Shown piece by piece: positions 23,558 through 31,407 of a DNA stretch of 64,000 bases. Made by a program: the position numbers and the translations under genes. The number at the start of each line of letters is the position of its first letter. Position 1 is the first letter of the stretch. The notes below the pieces were generated by a model, which made no database searches, was not told where the DNA came from, and worked only from the letters and a program-made list of their open reading frames with translations. The DNA lies in assembly GCA_004366385.1 (NCBI GenBank), contig SIRU01000033.1, positions 124,001 through 188,000 on the forward strand. Reading direction: 5' to 3'. The stretch is from Actinomycetota bacterium (lineage in GTDB: Bacteria > Actinomycetota > Thermoleophilia > Gaiellales > Gaiellaceae).

Positions 23558-26038
23558 CTACGAGCGCTCCCGGGAGCGGCCGCGGTCGCGACCGCCGCCG
23601 CGGCCGCGGTCGCCGCGGGGACGCTCCTCGCGCTCCTCGCGCGGCGGCGCGCTCTTCGCCCTCTCGATGAGCTCCTCGGGCATGACGAGGCCGCCGTTCT
23701 CGTGCTTCGCGACGAGCTTGAGCCCGATGCGGCCGCGGTCCTTGTCGACCTCCTGCACGAGCACGTCGAGCACGTCGCCGCGCGAGATCACGTCCTCGAT
23801 GTGGCCGACCCGCCCGGGGCCGACGTTCGAGACGTGGAGCAGGCCGTCCGTGCCCTTCTTGAGCTCGACGAAGGCGCCGAACTGCGTGGTCTTCACGACC
23901 TTGCCCGTGTACTCGTCCCCGACCTCCGGCGACTTCGTGAGCGCCGTGACCGCCGAGATCGCGGCCTCGGCCTTGTCGCCCTCGGTCGCGTAGATGAGGA
24001 TCGTCCCGTCCTCCTCGATGTCGATCTGCACCTCGTAGTCGGCCTCGAGGCCGCGGATCGTCTCGCCGCCCTTGCCGATGACCATGCCGATCTTCTCGGG
24101 GTCGATCTTGACCGTCGAGATGCGCGGCGCGTGCCCTGCCATCTCCGAGCGCGGCTCGGGCAGGAGGGCGAGCATCTTCTCCAGGATGGCCACGCGTGCC
24201 TGCTTCGCCTGCTCGAGGGCCGAGCGCATGATCTCCTGCGTGACGCCGGTGATCTTGATGTCCATCTGGAGGGCCGTGATGCCCTCGGCGGTGCCGGCGA
24301 CCTTGAAGTCCATGTCGCCCAGGTGGTCCTCCGCGCCCTGGATGTCGGTGAGGATGACGTAGTCGTCGCCCTCCTTCACGAGGCCCATCGCGATCCCCGA
24401 CACCGGCGCCGTGATCGGCACGCCCGCGTCCATCAGCGAGAGCGTCGATCCGCACACCGAGCCCATCGACGAGGAGCCGTTCGACTCGAGCGTCTCGGAG
24501 ACGAGGCGGAGCGTGTACGGGAAGTCCTCCATGCTCGGGACCACGGACTCGAGCGCCCGCTGCGCGAGCGCGCCGTGGCCGATGTCGCGGCGCTTCGGGC
24601 CACGCATGAACCCCGTCTCCCCGACCGAGTAGGGCGGGAAGTTGTAGTGGTGGATGTAGCGCCGGTTCTGCTCGCGGGAGAGGTCGTCGATGCGCTGCCC
24701 CTCCTTGGCCGTGCCGAGCGTGAGCAGCGTCATGATCTGCGTCTCGCCGCGCTGGAAGAGCGCCGACCCGTGCGTCCTCGGGCTCACGCCCACCTCGCAC
24801 TCGATCGGGCGGATCTCCTCCGCGGAGCGACCGTCCGGGCGCCGCTTGTCGACGGCGATCTTCTTCCGCACGAGGTCCTTGTAGATCGCGCCGAACGCAC
24901 GCTTGACGTACTGCTTCGTTGCCGAGTCCTTCGTCTGAGCCTCGCCCTCGGCCGCGGCCGGCCCGACCGGGAAGGGGAGCTCGAGGTCCTCGAGGATCCG
25001 CTCGAGCAGGAGGTCGCGCTTCGCGGACTTGAGCTCCTTCGAGTCCTGCTCGGCGTCGGTGAGCTCCTGGATCTCGTTCAGGTACTTCTCGCGGATCGGG
25101 CCCTCCACCGCGGCCACCCGGGCCGCCTCGAAGATCGCGGCGAACGCCGCGCGGATCTGCTGGCGTCGCACCATGTCGTCCTCGGTGGAGGCGAGCGAGA
25201 TCGTCGGCGAGAGCTCCTCGACGAGCGCGTCAACGACGGGAGCCGCCTCGCGGAGCCCGTGCTCGGCGATCGCGCTCTCGATCGCGCCGAGATGCGCCGA
25301 CTCGAGCTCGGCCGTGAGGTCGACGTCGACCCACTTCGCCTTGCCGGCCTGGGCGCGCAAGTCGTCGAGCGCGTCGCAGATCTTCAGGATCTCCGTGTGC
25401 GCGAGCTCGAAGGCCTCGAGGATCGTGTCCTCGGGGACCTGGTCGCCTCCCGCCTCGATCATCGTGAGCGCGTCGCGCGTGCCGACGACGACGAGATCCA
25501 ACGCGGACTCCTCGAGGTCCTCGAGCGACGGGTTGACGACGAGCTCGCCCTCGAGGAGGCCGATCCGGACGGCGCCCACGGGGCCGAGGAACGGCAGCGG
25601 CGAGACCATGAGCGCCGCGGACGCCCCGTTGATGCAGAGGATGTCGTGCGGCGTGACGAGGTCGGCCGAGAGGACGGTGCACACGATGTGCACCTCGTTG
25701 CGGAAGCCCTTGGGCCAGAGCGGCCGGATGGGGCGGTCGATCATCCGCGCGGTCAGCGTCGCGCGCTCGGTCGCGCGGCCCTCGCGCTTGAAGAAGCCGC
25801 CCGGGATCTTCCCGGCGGCGTACATCCGCTCCTCGACGTCGACCGTGAGCGGGAAGAAGTCCGCGTCCGGCCGCGCTTCCGGACGGCCGACGGCCGTCGC
25901 GAGGATCATCGTGTCGCCGGAGCGGACGGCGACTGCGCCTCCCGCCTGCTTGGCGAGCCTGCCCGTCTCGAAGACGATCTCCTGATCGCCCACGTCGACG
26001 GACACCGTGGCGCCGTGCCCGGTGGTCGTAGTGCTCAT
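23558..26038 (-). CDS. pnp: Polyribonucleotide nucleotidyltransferase (PNPase)
   Basis: Phosphorolytic 3'-to-5' exoribonuclease of mRNA decay. The 826-residue protein has two RNase PH domains (second with RRYIHHYNFPPYSVGE and the catalytic SNGSSSMGSVCGSTLSLMDAG region), then a KH domain with IGKGGETIRG and an S1 domain with TGKVVKTTQFGAFVEL. A disordered Arg/Gly/Glu tail follows. GAAGGGATACCTCAC precedes the ATG as ribosome binding site. It lies downstream of rpsO, separated by a long hairpin. Confidence 0.97.
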   Translation of the reverse strand: MSTTTTGHGATVSVDVGDQEIVFETGRLAKQAGGAVAVRSGDTMILATAVGRPEARPDADFFPLTVDVEERMYAAGKIPGGFFKREGRATERATLTARMIDRPIRPLWPKGFRNEVHIVCTVLSADLVTPHDILCINGASAALMVSPLPFLGPVGAVRIGLLEGELVVNPSLEDLEESALDLVVVGTRDALTMIEAGGDQVPEDTILEAFELAHTEILKICDALDDLRAQAGKAKWVDVDLTAELESAHLGAIESAIAEHGLREAAPVVDALVEELSPTISLASTEDDMVRRQQIRAAFAAIFEAARVAAVEGPIREKYLNEIQELTDAEQDSKELKSAKRDLLLERILEDLELPFPVGPAAAEGEAQTKDSATKQYVKRAFGAIYKDLVRKKIAVDKRRPDGRSAEEIRPIECEVGVSPRTHGSALFQRGETQIMTLLTLGTAKEGQRIDDLSREQNRRYIHHYNFPPYSVGETGFMRGPKRRDIGHGALAQRALESVVPSMEDFPYTLRLVSETLESNGSSSMGSVCGSTLSLMDAGVPITAPVSGIAMGLVKEGDDYVILTDIQGAEDHLGDMDFKVAGTAEGITALQMDIKITGVTQEIMRSALEQAKQARVAILEKMLALLPEPRSEMAGHAPRISTVKIDPEKIGMVIGKGGETIRGLEADYEVQIDIEEDGTILIYATEGDKAEAAISAVTALTKSPEVGDEYTGKVVKTTQFGAFVELKKGTDGLLHVSNVGPGRVGHIEDVISRGDVLDVLVQEVDKDRGRIGLKLVAKHENGGLVMPEELIERAKSAPPREEREERPRGDRGRGGGRDRGRSRERS

Positions 26039-26071
26039 GTGAGGTATCCCTTCACCTTTCGGTTGTGTTCC

Positions 26072-26133
26072 GGAAGGTGGAGGTTTGAGACAGCCTCGCC
26101 GCTCGCCGGGGCTCGCTCAAACTTCCACCTTCC
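26072..26133 (-). promoter_or_regulatory. Long hairpin between rpsO and pnp
   Basis: 18-base arms (26072-26089 and 26116-26133) that pair with one mismatch, around a 26-base loop. It lies in the 110-base gap between the rpsO stop and the pnp start. In E. coli the same place holds an RNase III-cleaved stem used for PNPase autoregulation; a similar role here is inferred from position only. Confidence 0.7.
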
Positions 26134-26148
26134 CTCGGTGGCGGAGCG

Positions 26149-26418
26149 TTACCTTCTCAGGCCCAGCTCCTTGATGAGGGCCCGGTAGCCCTCGATGTCC
26201 TTTCTCTGGAGGTAGTCGAGGAACCTGCGTCGCCGCCCGACCAGCTTCAGCAGGCCGCGCCGCGAGTAGTGGTCCTTCGGGTGGGTGCGGAGGTGCTCGG
26301 TGAGGTCGTTGATCCGCCGCGTGAGGAGGGCGATCTGGACCTGTGGGGAGCCCGTGTCCGCGGGGCTCGAGCCGTGCTTCTCGATGACTTCCAGCTTCAC
26401 TTCCTTGGTGAGGCTCAT
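26149..26418 (-). CDS. rpsO: 30S ribosomal protein S15
   Basis: Primary rRNA-binding protein of the small subunit. The 89-residue length and motifs [48 protein letters not shown] are those of S15 (cited here as adjacent short motifs [17 protein letters not shown] and RRRRFLDYL). The ATG is preceded by GAGAGGAGTTGC. The rpsO-pnp order is conserved across bacteria. Confidence 0.98.
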   Translation of the reverse strand: MSLTKEVKLEVIEKHGSSPADTGSPQVQIALLTRRINDLTEHLRTHPKDHYSRRGLLKLVGRRRRFLDYLQRKDIEGYRALIKELGLRR

Positions 26419-26513
26419 GCAACTCCTCTCGTAGGATTTCTCCGCGATCCCCGCCCCGCGTGAGGAAGTGCACGCCGGGGCCGCGACCGCGGTCTCGCGG
26501 AAGGCTAGCAGCG

Positions 26514-27923
26514 ATGCCCGCCTCCGCCCCGCTCGCACTGCGGTTTCCGGGCAGGATTCCCGCCACGATGCGAGCGGGAGTCGCAGCGGGGCACCCCGCC
26601 ACGGCCGAGGTCGGCGCCGAGATCCTCGCCGAGGGCGGGACGGCGGGCGACGCGGTCGTGGCGATGGCGCTCGCTTCGTGCGTCGCGGAGTCGGTGATGA
26701 GCGGGCTGCTCGCCGGCTGCCACGCCGTCGTCTTCGACGGCTCCCGCCTCGCAGGCCTCGACGGGTTCGCAGCGGCGCCGTCGGAGCAGGGCGAGATGAT
26801 CGAGCTCCCGGTCGCGTTCGGCGACGAGGTCGTCGTCTACGAGCTCGGGGCTGCGTCGTGCGCGGTGCCGGGCCTCCCCGCGGCGCTCGGCGAGCTCTGG
26901 CAGCGGCTGGGGCGGCTCCCGTGGCAGCGCCTGGTGGAACCGGCGCTCGGGCTCGCGCGCACCGGGGTCCCGCTCCCCGAGATGCACGCGCGCACGCTCG
27001 CGATGCTGATCGACGTCCACTCCCGCGAGCACGGCGCGGACATCTTCATGCCCGGCGGCGAGATCCTCCAGGCGGGCGCGCTGCTCCACCAGCCCGGCCT
27101 GTTCGAGTGCCTCTCGGCGCTCGCGGACGAGGGCCACGAGAGCGTCTACCGCGGGACGCTCGCCGAGGCGCTGCTCGCGGTCGACGGCGTCACCTTCACG
27201 GCCGGCGACCTCCGCTCGTACCGCGCGCTCTGGCTCGACCCGGTGCTCGTCCCGTACAGGGGCCGCCGGGTCGCGACGCGCGCGGGCCTCTCGGGCGTCC
27301 CCGAGCTCCTCCCCCGCCTGCCCGAGCTGCGCGGCCGCACCGAGACCGAGCGCGTCCTCGCGCTGGTGGAGGCGCTGGAGACGCCCGCCGAGGGCGGCGA
27401 GCACACCACGAACATGGTCGCCGTCGACTCTCACGGGCGCGCGTGCGTCCTCACGCACTCGCTCGGCGTCGGCGCAGGCGTCTGGATACCGGGCTTCGAC
27501 GTCGAGCTCAACAACCTCCTCGGCGAGGAGGACATCGCGTTCGGCGAGCCGGCGCCCGGCGACCACCTCGAGAGCCGGATGGCTCCGTCGCTCGTGTTCG
27601 ACGACGACGGCCTCGAGCTCGCGATCGGGTCGGCCGGCGCGACGCGGCTGCGCACCGCGCTCGCGACGGTGCTCGCGGGGATCCTCGACGAGGGCCTGGA
27701 CGCGGAGGAGGCAGTCGCGCGCCCGCGCGTCCACCCCATCCCCGCCTGCGTCGACGCGGAGCCGGGCGTCGACGAGGATGCGCTCGCGCAGCTCGAGGCG
27801 CGAGGCCGCGTCGTCCGCCGGTGGGAGCGGATCCACCACTACTTCGGCGGCGTCAGCTGCGTCGGCCGGGCAGGCGCGGCCGGTGATCCACGCCGCAGCG
27901 GGGCGGCGATCCTGCTCCCGTAG
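26514..27923 (+). CDS. Gamma-glutamyltransferase family protein (short)
   Basis: An Ntn-hydrolase that autocleaves and transfers or hydrolyses gamma-glutamyl groups. Family landmarks: [24 protein letters not shown] at the N-terminus, and the processing site HTTNMVAVD with the likely nucleophile Thr298. Downstream are a [11 protein letters not shown] block and AIGSAGATR, in place of the usual GSPGG oxyanion residues. At 469 residues it is shorter than typical members (540-580) and I see no signal peptide, so it may be cytoplasmic with an untypical substrate. The TAG stop lies in a repeat shared with other gene ends. Confidence 0.82.
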   Translation: MPASAPLALRFPGRIPATMRAGVAAGHPATAEVGAEILAEGGTAGDAVVAMALASCVAESVMSGLLAGCHAVVFDGSRLAGLDGFAAAPSEQGEMIELPVAFGDEVVVYELGAASCAVPGLPAALGELWQRLGRLPWQRLVEPALGLARTGVPLPEMHARTLAMLIDVHSREHGADIFMPGGEILQAGALLHQPGLFECLSALADEGHESVYRGTLAEALLAVDGVTFTAGDLRSYRALWLDPVLVPYRGRRVATRAGLSGVPELLPRLPELRGRTETERVLALVEALETPAEGGEHTTNMVAVDSHGRACVLTHSLGVGAGVWIPGFDVELNNLLGEEDIAFGEPAPGDHLESRMAPSLVFDDDGLELAIGSAGATRLRTALATVLAGILDEGLDAEEAVARPRVHPIPACVDAEPGVDEDALAQLEARGRVVRRWERIHHYFGGVSCVGRAGAAGDPRRSGAAILLP

Positions 27924-27953
27924 AGACGAGGCTCGCCTCGCCCTGGGCCCTAC
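27920..27953. repeat. GTAG...CTAC hairpin repeat between convergent genes, copy 1
   Basis: A 34-base element with core CGAGGC-TC-GCCTCG. Its first GTAG contains the stop codon of the plus gene and its last CTAC contains the stop codon of the converging minus gene. It is a plausible two-way terminator. Related copies are at 45457 and 61621. Confidence 0.7.
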
Positions 27954-28753
27954 TTCAGCAGCAGTCCGTCGATCCGCTTCGACGCGAGCCACATCCCCAC
28001 GGCCCCGAGGCTCGCGAGGTACGCGACGTTGACGAGCTGGAATGCCGCGACCGTGCCCGTGGCCAGCGAGCGCACGAGCTCGATCCCGTGGTACAGCGGA
28101 AGGCAGCGGACGACCCACTCGAGCACCTCGGGATAGACCGAGATGGGATAGAAGGTCGCCGAGAACAGGAACATCGGGAGCATGATCAGCTGGAGCAGGT
28201 CGAAGTCCTTCCAGTTCCGCATCCACGTCACCGCCGCGATCCCGGCGCCCGCGAACCCGAAGCCGATCACGAAGCACGCCGGCAGGACGAGCAGCGCCCA
28301 CCACGACTCGACGAGCCCGAGTGCGACGATCACGACGAGGAACGCGGTCGAGTACATCATCGCGCGCGCCACCGCCCACAGCGTCTCGCCCACCGCCACG
28401 TCCTTCGGGCTCACCGGCGTCGAGAGCATCGCGTCGTACACCTTCCCGTAGCGCAGCTTCCAGAAGACGTTCGTCGCGTCGTAGAAGGCGCCGTTCATCG
28501 CGGACGCGGCGAGGAGCGCAGGCGCGACGAACGCCGCGTACTCGATCGCCTCGCCCTCGAACGTGATGCTCCCGATGAACCGCTCCAGCGGGTAGACGAA
28601 GAAGAAGAGGTAGAAGAGCGGCTCGAAGAAGCCGGAGAAGAGGATCATCCACGTGCGGCGGTAGACGAGGACGTTCCGCTCGACGACGAGCAGGCCGCCC
28701 ACGAGCGGGCGCGCGGTCGCGGCGATCGGCGTGCGGAGGACGTAGTCGGTCAC
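27950..28753 (-). CDS. ABC-2 type transporter permease (DrrB-like), second
   Basis: A 267-residue membrane protein with six hydrophobic segments and the ABC-2 fold. The segment QLIMLPMFLFSATFYPISVYP and the following LPLYHGIELVRSL are family hallmarks. It overlaps the preceding permease by four bases (GTGA), and the two probably form a heterodimer driven by the ATPase at 29523. DrrAB/NodIJ-type systems export drugs, lipids or polysaccharides; the substrate here is unknown. Confidence 0.9.
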   Translation of the reverse strand: MTDYVLRTPIAATARPLVGGLLVVERNVLVYRRTWMILFSGFFEPLFYLFFFVYPLERFIGSITFEGEAIEYAAFVAPALLAASAMNGAFYDATNVFWKLRYGKVYDAMLSTPVSPKDVAVGETLWAVARAMMYSTAFLVVIVALGLVESWWALLVLPACFVIGFGFAGAGIAAVTWMRNWKDFDLLQLIMLPMFLFSATFYPISVYPEVLEWVVRCLPLYHGIELVRSLATGTVAAFQLVNVAYLASLGAVGMWLASKRIDGLLLK

Positions 28754-29526
28754 AGGACCAACCGCCTCCGGTACGTGTAGAAGGCCGCGGTCAGGCCGGC
28801 CGCCACGAACGCGAGCAGGTACCCGAGGTGGCCGAGCGCGGGCAGGAGGTCGACGTCGCCGAGGGTCAGCATCCGGCAGAGCGAGACGCCGTGGAAGAGC
28901 GGGGTCACGTAGGCGAACGCCTCGAGCGGCGCGGGCAGGTTCTCGACCGGGAAGAACGTCCCCGAGAAGAGGAACATCGGGAGGATCACGAAGCGGAAGA
29001 TCGCGACGAACGAGGCCTCGTTCTCCGTCCGCGCCGCCCACGCTGCGATGGGGCACGAGAACGCGAGCCCGACGAGCGCGCCGACCGGGATCGCGAGCAG
29101 GCCGAGCGGCGAGCTCACGGCGCCGAAGGCCGCGATCACCGCGAGGTAGACCGCGGACGTCCCGAGCAGGCGCGCGCCGATGAAGGCCTGGTGCCCGAGC
29201 ACGACGTCGCGCACGCGGAGGGGCGTCGCGAGCATCGCGTGGTACTGGCGGTCCCACTTGATGGCCGACAGCACGGGCCAGCTCGACTCGAAGGTCGCGA
29301 GCTGCATCGCGGTCGCCGCGAGGAGCCCGGGCGCGACGAAGTCGAGGAAGGAGATCCCGCCGGGAAGGTCCGCCGAGCGGTCGACGAACACGCCGAGCCC
29401 CACGCCGAGCGCGAGCAGGAACACGACCGGCGTGACGACGCTCGTGATCGCGGTCCCGCGCCAGACGCGGCGGTACTGGGCGAAGAAGAACTCGAGCGGG
29501 CGGAGGGCGAGGGTGACGGCCGTCAC
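28750..29526 (-). CDS. ABC-2 type transporter permease (DrrB-like), first
   Basis: A 258-residue homolog of the next permease, with six membrane segments. It has the N-terminal interfacial helix RPLEFFFAQYRRVWRG, the pattern DFVAPGLLAATAMQLATFES and RFVILPMFLFSGTFFPVENLP. Its start overlaps the ATPase stop (four bases). Two distinct permeases plus one ATPase indicate a DrrA-B-B' exporter. Confidence 0.9.
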   Translation of the reverse strand: MTAVTLALRPLEFFFAQYRRVWRGTAITSVVTPVVFLLALGVGLGVFVDRSADLPGGISFLDFVAPGLLAATAMQLATFESSWPVLSAIKWDRQYHAMLATPLRVRDVVLGHQAFIGARLLGTSAVYLAVIAAFGAVSSPLGLLAIPVGALVGLAFSCPIAAWAARTENEASFVAIFRFVILPMFLFSGTFFPVENLPAPLEAFAYVTPLFHGVSLCRMLTLGDVDLLPALGHLGYLLAFVAAGLTAAFYTYRRRLVL

Positions 29527-30464
29527 TCGATGAGGCTCCGGCCCGTGAGGTGCAGGAAGACGTCCTCCAGCGTGCTGCGACGCACGAGCACGCTCTCCGG
29601 GACGAGCCCGCGCTCGTGCAGGGTGTGGGCCGCGCGGTCGCCGTCCTCCGTGTAGAGGAGCACGCGGTCGGGCAGCGACTCGACGCGGGTCACCTCGCCG
29701 TCGATCCAGTAGCTGAGATCCTCGGGGCGGTTCGCGTCGAACCGGAGCTCGACCACCTCGCGCGTCGAGTAGCGCTCGATCAGCTCGCGCGGCGAGCCCT
29801 CGGCGACGATCTTGCCCTTGTCCATGACGACGAGCCGGTCGCAGAGCTGTTCCGCCTCGTCCATGTAGTGCGTCGTGAGGACGAGCGTCACGCCCGACTG
29901 CTTCAGCCGGTAGAGGCGGTCCCAGACGACGTGCCGCGCCTGTGGGTCGAGCCCGGTCGTCGGCTCGTCGAGGAGCATCACGTCCGGGTCGTTGACGAGC
30001 GAGCGCGCGATCGTCAGCCGTCGCTTCATGCCGCCCGAGAGCGGCTCGACCTTGCTGTCCGCGCGCTCCGTGAGCTGGACGAACTCGAGCAGCTCGTCCG
30101 CGCGCGTGCGGAGCTCCTTGCGCGGGAGGCCGAAGTAGCGGCCGTAGATGACGATGTTCTCGCGCACGGTCAGCTCCATGTCGAGCGTGTCCAGCTGCGG
30201 GACGACGCCGAGCCGCGCGCGGATCTTCACGCCGTCCTGCGCCGGGTCGAGCCCGAACACGCGTAGCGTTCCGTCGGTCACGGGCGAGACGCAGCCGATC
30301 ATGCGCATCGTGGACGTCTTCCCCGCCCCGTTCGGGCCCAGGAAGCCGAACGCCTCGCCCCGCCGGAGGTCGAAGTCGATCGCGTCCACCGCGCGCAGGT
30401 CGCCGAACTGCTTGACGAGCCCGCGGGCGTGGATCAGCGAGGAGTCGCCGTTCGCGCCCGCCAC
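29523..30464 (-). CDS. ABC-2 exporter ATPase (DrrA/NodI-like)
   Basis: A single-NBD ATPase of about 313 residues. Motifs: Walker A GPNGAGKTS, Q-loop VVPQLDTLD, signature LSGGMKRRL, Walker B VMLLDEPTTGLD and the H-loop LVLTTHYMDEAE. A C-terminal regulatory domain of about 80 residues is typical of DrrA. The frame is open to a GTG at 30518, but that lies inside a palindromic repeat. I prefer the GTG at 30464 because TAGCGT lies 7 bases before it, matching other leaderless starts here. Confidence 0.92.
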   Translation of the reverse strand: MAGANGDSSLIHARGLVKQFGDLRAVDAIDFDLRRGEAFGFLGPNGAGKTSTMRMIGCVSPVTDGTLRVFGLDPAQDGVKIRARLGVVPQLDTLDMELTVRENIVIYGRYFGLPRKELRTRADELLEFVQLTERADSKVEPLSGGMKRRLTIARSLVNDPDVMLLDEPTTGLDPQARHVVWDRLYRLKQSGVTLVLTTHYMDEAEQLCDRLVVMDKGKIVAEGSPRELIERYSTREVVELRFDANRPEDLSYWIDGEVTRVESLPDRVLLYTEDGDRAAHTLHERGLVPESVLVRRSTLEDVFLHLTGRSLIE

Positions 30465-30471
30465 CCGGCGA

Positions 30472-30477
30472 ACGCTA
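30472..30477 (-). promoter_or_regulatory. -10 box, leaderless promoter of the ABC exporter ATPase
   Basis: TAGCGT on the minus strand, 7 bases before the GTG at 30464. Confidence 0.4.
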
Positions 30478-30505
30478 GCTACGGGTGCTCGGACTGCGCG
30501 GGAAC

Positions 30506-30520
30506 CGGTGTCTGACACCG
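30506..30520. repeat. Palindrome CGGTGTCTGACACCG, copy 2
   Basis: Perfect palindrome in the 174-base divergent gap between the ABC exporter ATPase and nucS. It faces copy 3 at 30573; each has a TTAAC sequence on the inner side. Confidence 0.7.
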
Positions 30521-30572
30521 ATTGTTAACGCAGGTACGGAGCGACGGGGATCTCGGCCGGTTGTGTTAAGAC

Positions 30573-30587
30573 CGGTGTCAGACACCG
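30573..30587. repeat. Palindrome CGGTGTCAGACACCG, copy 3
   Basis: Third copy, 52 bases beyond copy 2 and about 20 bases before the GACATGTCCGAAA repeat at 30607. Confidence 0.7.
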
Positions 30588-30606
30588 CATGTGAAGGCGC
30601 ACAAGT

Positions 30607-30625
30607 GACATGTCCGAAACGGACA
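30607..30625. repeat. GACATGTCCGAAA repeat copy 2 within palindrome TGTCCG-AAA-CGGACA
   Basis: Positions 30607-30619 repeat 17300-17312. Positions 30611-30625 form a 6-bp-arm palindrome that ends one base before the nucS -10 box, so it could be an operator as well as a repeat. Confidence 0.55.
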
Positions 30626-30626
30626 G

Positions 30627-30632
30627 TAGGTT
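30627..30632 (+). promoter_or_regulatory. -10 box, leaderless promoter of nucS
   Basis: TAGGTT, 6 bases before the GTG at 30639; no ribosome binding site. The upstream palindrome covers the spacer and -35 area. Confidence 0.45.
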
Positions 30633-30638
30633 GCCCCC

Positions 30639-31313
30639 GTGCGCCTGATCGTCGCCCGCTGCGAGGTCACCTACACCGGCCGCCTCTCCGCCTTCCTGCC
30701 GGAGTCCACGCGGCTCGTGCTCGTGAAGGCGGACGGCTCCGTGCTCGTGCACGCCGACGCGGGCGGGTACAAGCCGCTGAACTGGATGACGCCGCCGACC
30801 GCGATCGAGGAGGAGCCGGGCCTGCTCGTCGTGCGAAAGCGCGCCGGGAAGACCGAGGACCGGCTCGAGATCCGCCTGCACGAGGTGCTGAGTGACGCCG
30901 AGCTGGAGATGGGCGAGGCGGCGCCGCTCGAGAAGGACGGCGTCGAGGCCCACCTTCAGGAGCTGCTCGCGGGTAACCCGGCCGCGCTCGGGGAGCCGCT
31001 GCGGCTCGACCGGCGCGAGTGGCCGACCGACCTCGGCCCCGTCGACCTCATGTGCCGCGACGAGGACGGCGGCTGGGTCGCGGTCGAGGTGAAGCGGATC
31101 GCGGAGATCGACTCGGTGGAGCAGCTCACGCGCTACCTCGAGCGCATCCGTCTCGACCCGGCGCGAGCGGAGTGCCGCGGCATCCTCGCCGCGCAGCGCG
31201 TGAAGCCGCAGGCCGCGACGCTGGCAGAGGCGCGAGCCATCCGCTGCGTCGAGGTCGACCTTCAGGTCCTCCGCGGCGAGCGCGAGCCCGAGCTCACGCT
31301 CTTCGGCGCCTGA
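30639..31313 (+). CDS. nucS: Endonuclease NucS/EndoMS (mismatch-specific)
   Basis: Dimeric endonuclease that cuts both strands at mismatches and provides non-canonical mismatch repair in many archaea and actinobacteria. The 224-residue protein has an N-terminal DNA-binding/dimer domain (opening RLIVARCEVTYTGRLSAFLP, with KADGSVLVHADAGGYKPLNWM) and a C-terminal PD-D/ExK nuclease with PVDLM (Asp136) and VAVEVKR (Glu150, Lys152). The C-terminal LTLFGA resembles the short tail used to bind the sliding clamp in homologs. No mutS or mutL is in this window. Confidence 0.95.
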   Translation: MRLIVARCEVTYTGRLSAFLPESTRLVLVKADGSVLVHADAGGYKPLNWMTPPTAIEEEPGLLVVRKRAGKTEDRLEIRLHEVLSDAELEMGEAAPLEKDGVEAHLQELLAGNPAALGEPLRLDRREWPTDLGPVDLMCRDEDGGWVAVEVKRIAEIDSVEQLTRYLERIRLDPARAECRGILAAQRVKPQAATLAEARAIRCVEVDLQVLRGEREPELTLFGA

Positions 31314-31407
31314 GCTATCCTCCCGCCCGGAGCGCGAGCTCCGTCCTATGCGCATCAGCTGACCGATACCCCCGCCGCCCCGTTCCTCGGCCCAGGAGGT
31401 CAGCACG

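Noticed and set aside
26514-30464. A defence or antibiotic island around ggt, ABC exporter and ABC-F
   Set aside because: Base composition and codon use match the neighbours, and there is no integrase, transposase or resistance marker; these look like ordinary chromosomal genes.
29523-30518. Longer ABC exporter ATPase starting at GTG 30518
   Set aside because: The extra codons run through a repeated palindrome (CGGTGTCTGACACCG) and are not ATPase-like; the GTG at 30464 with TAGCGT upstream is a better start.
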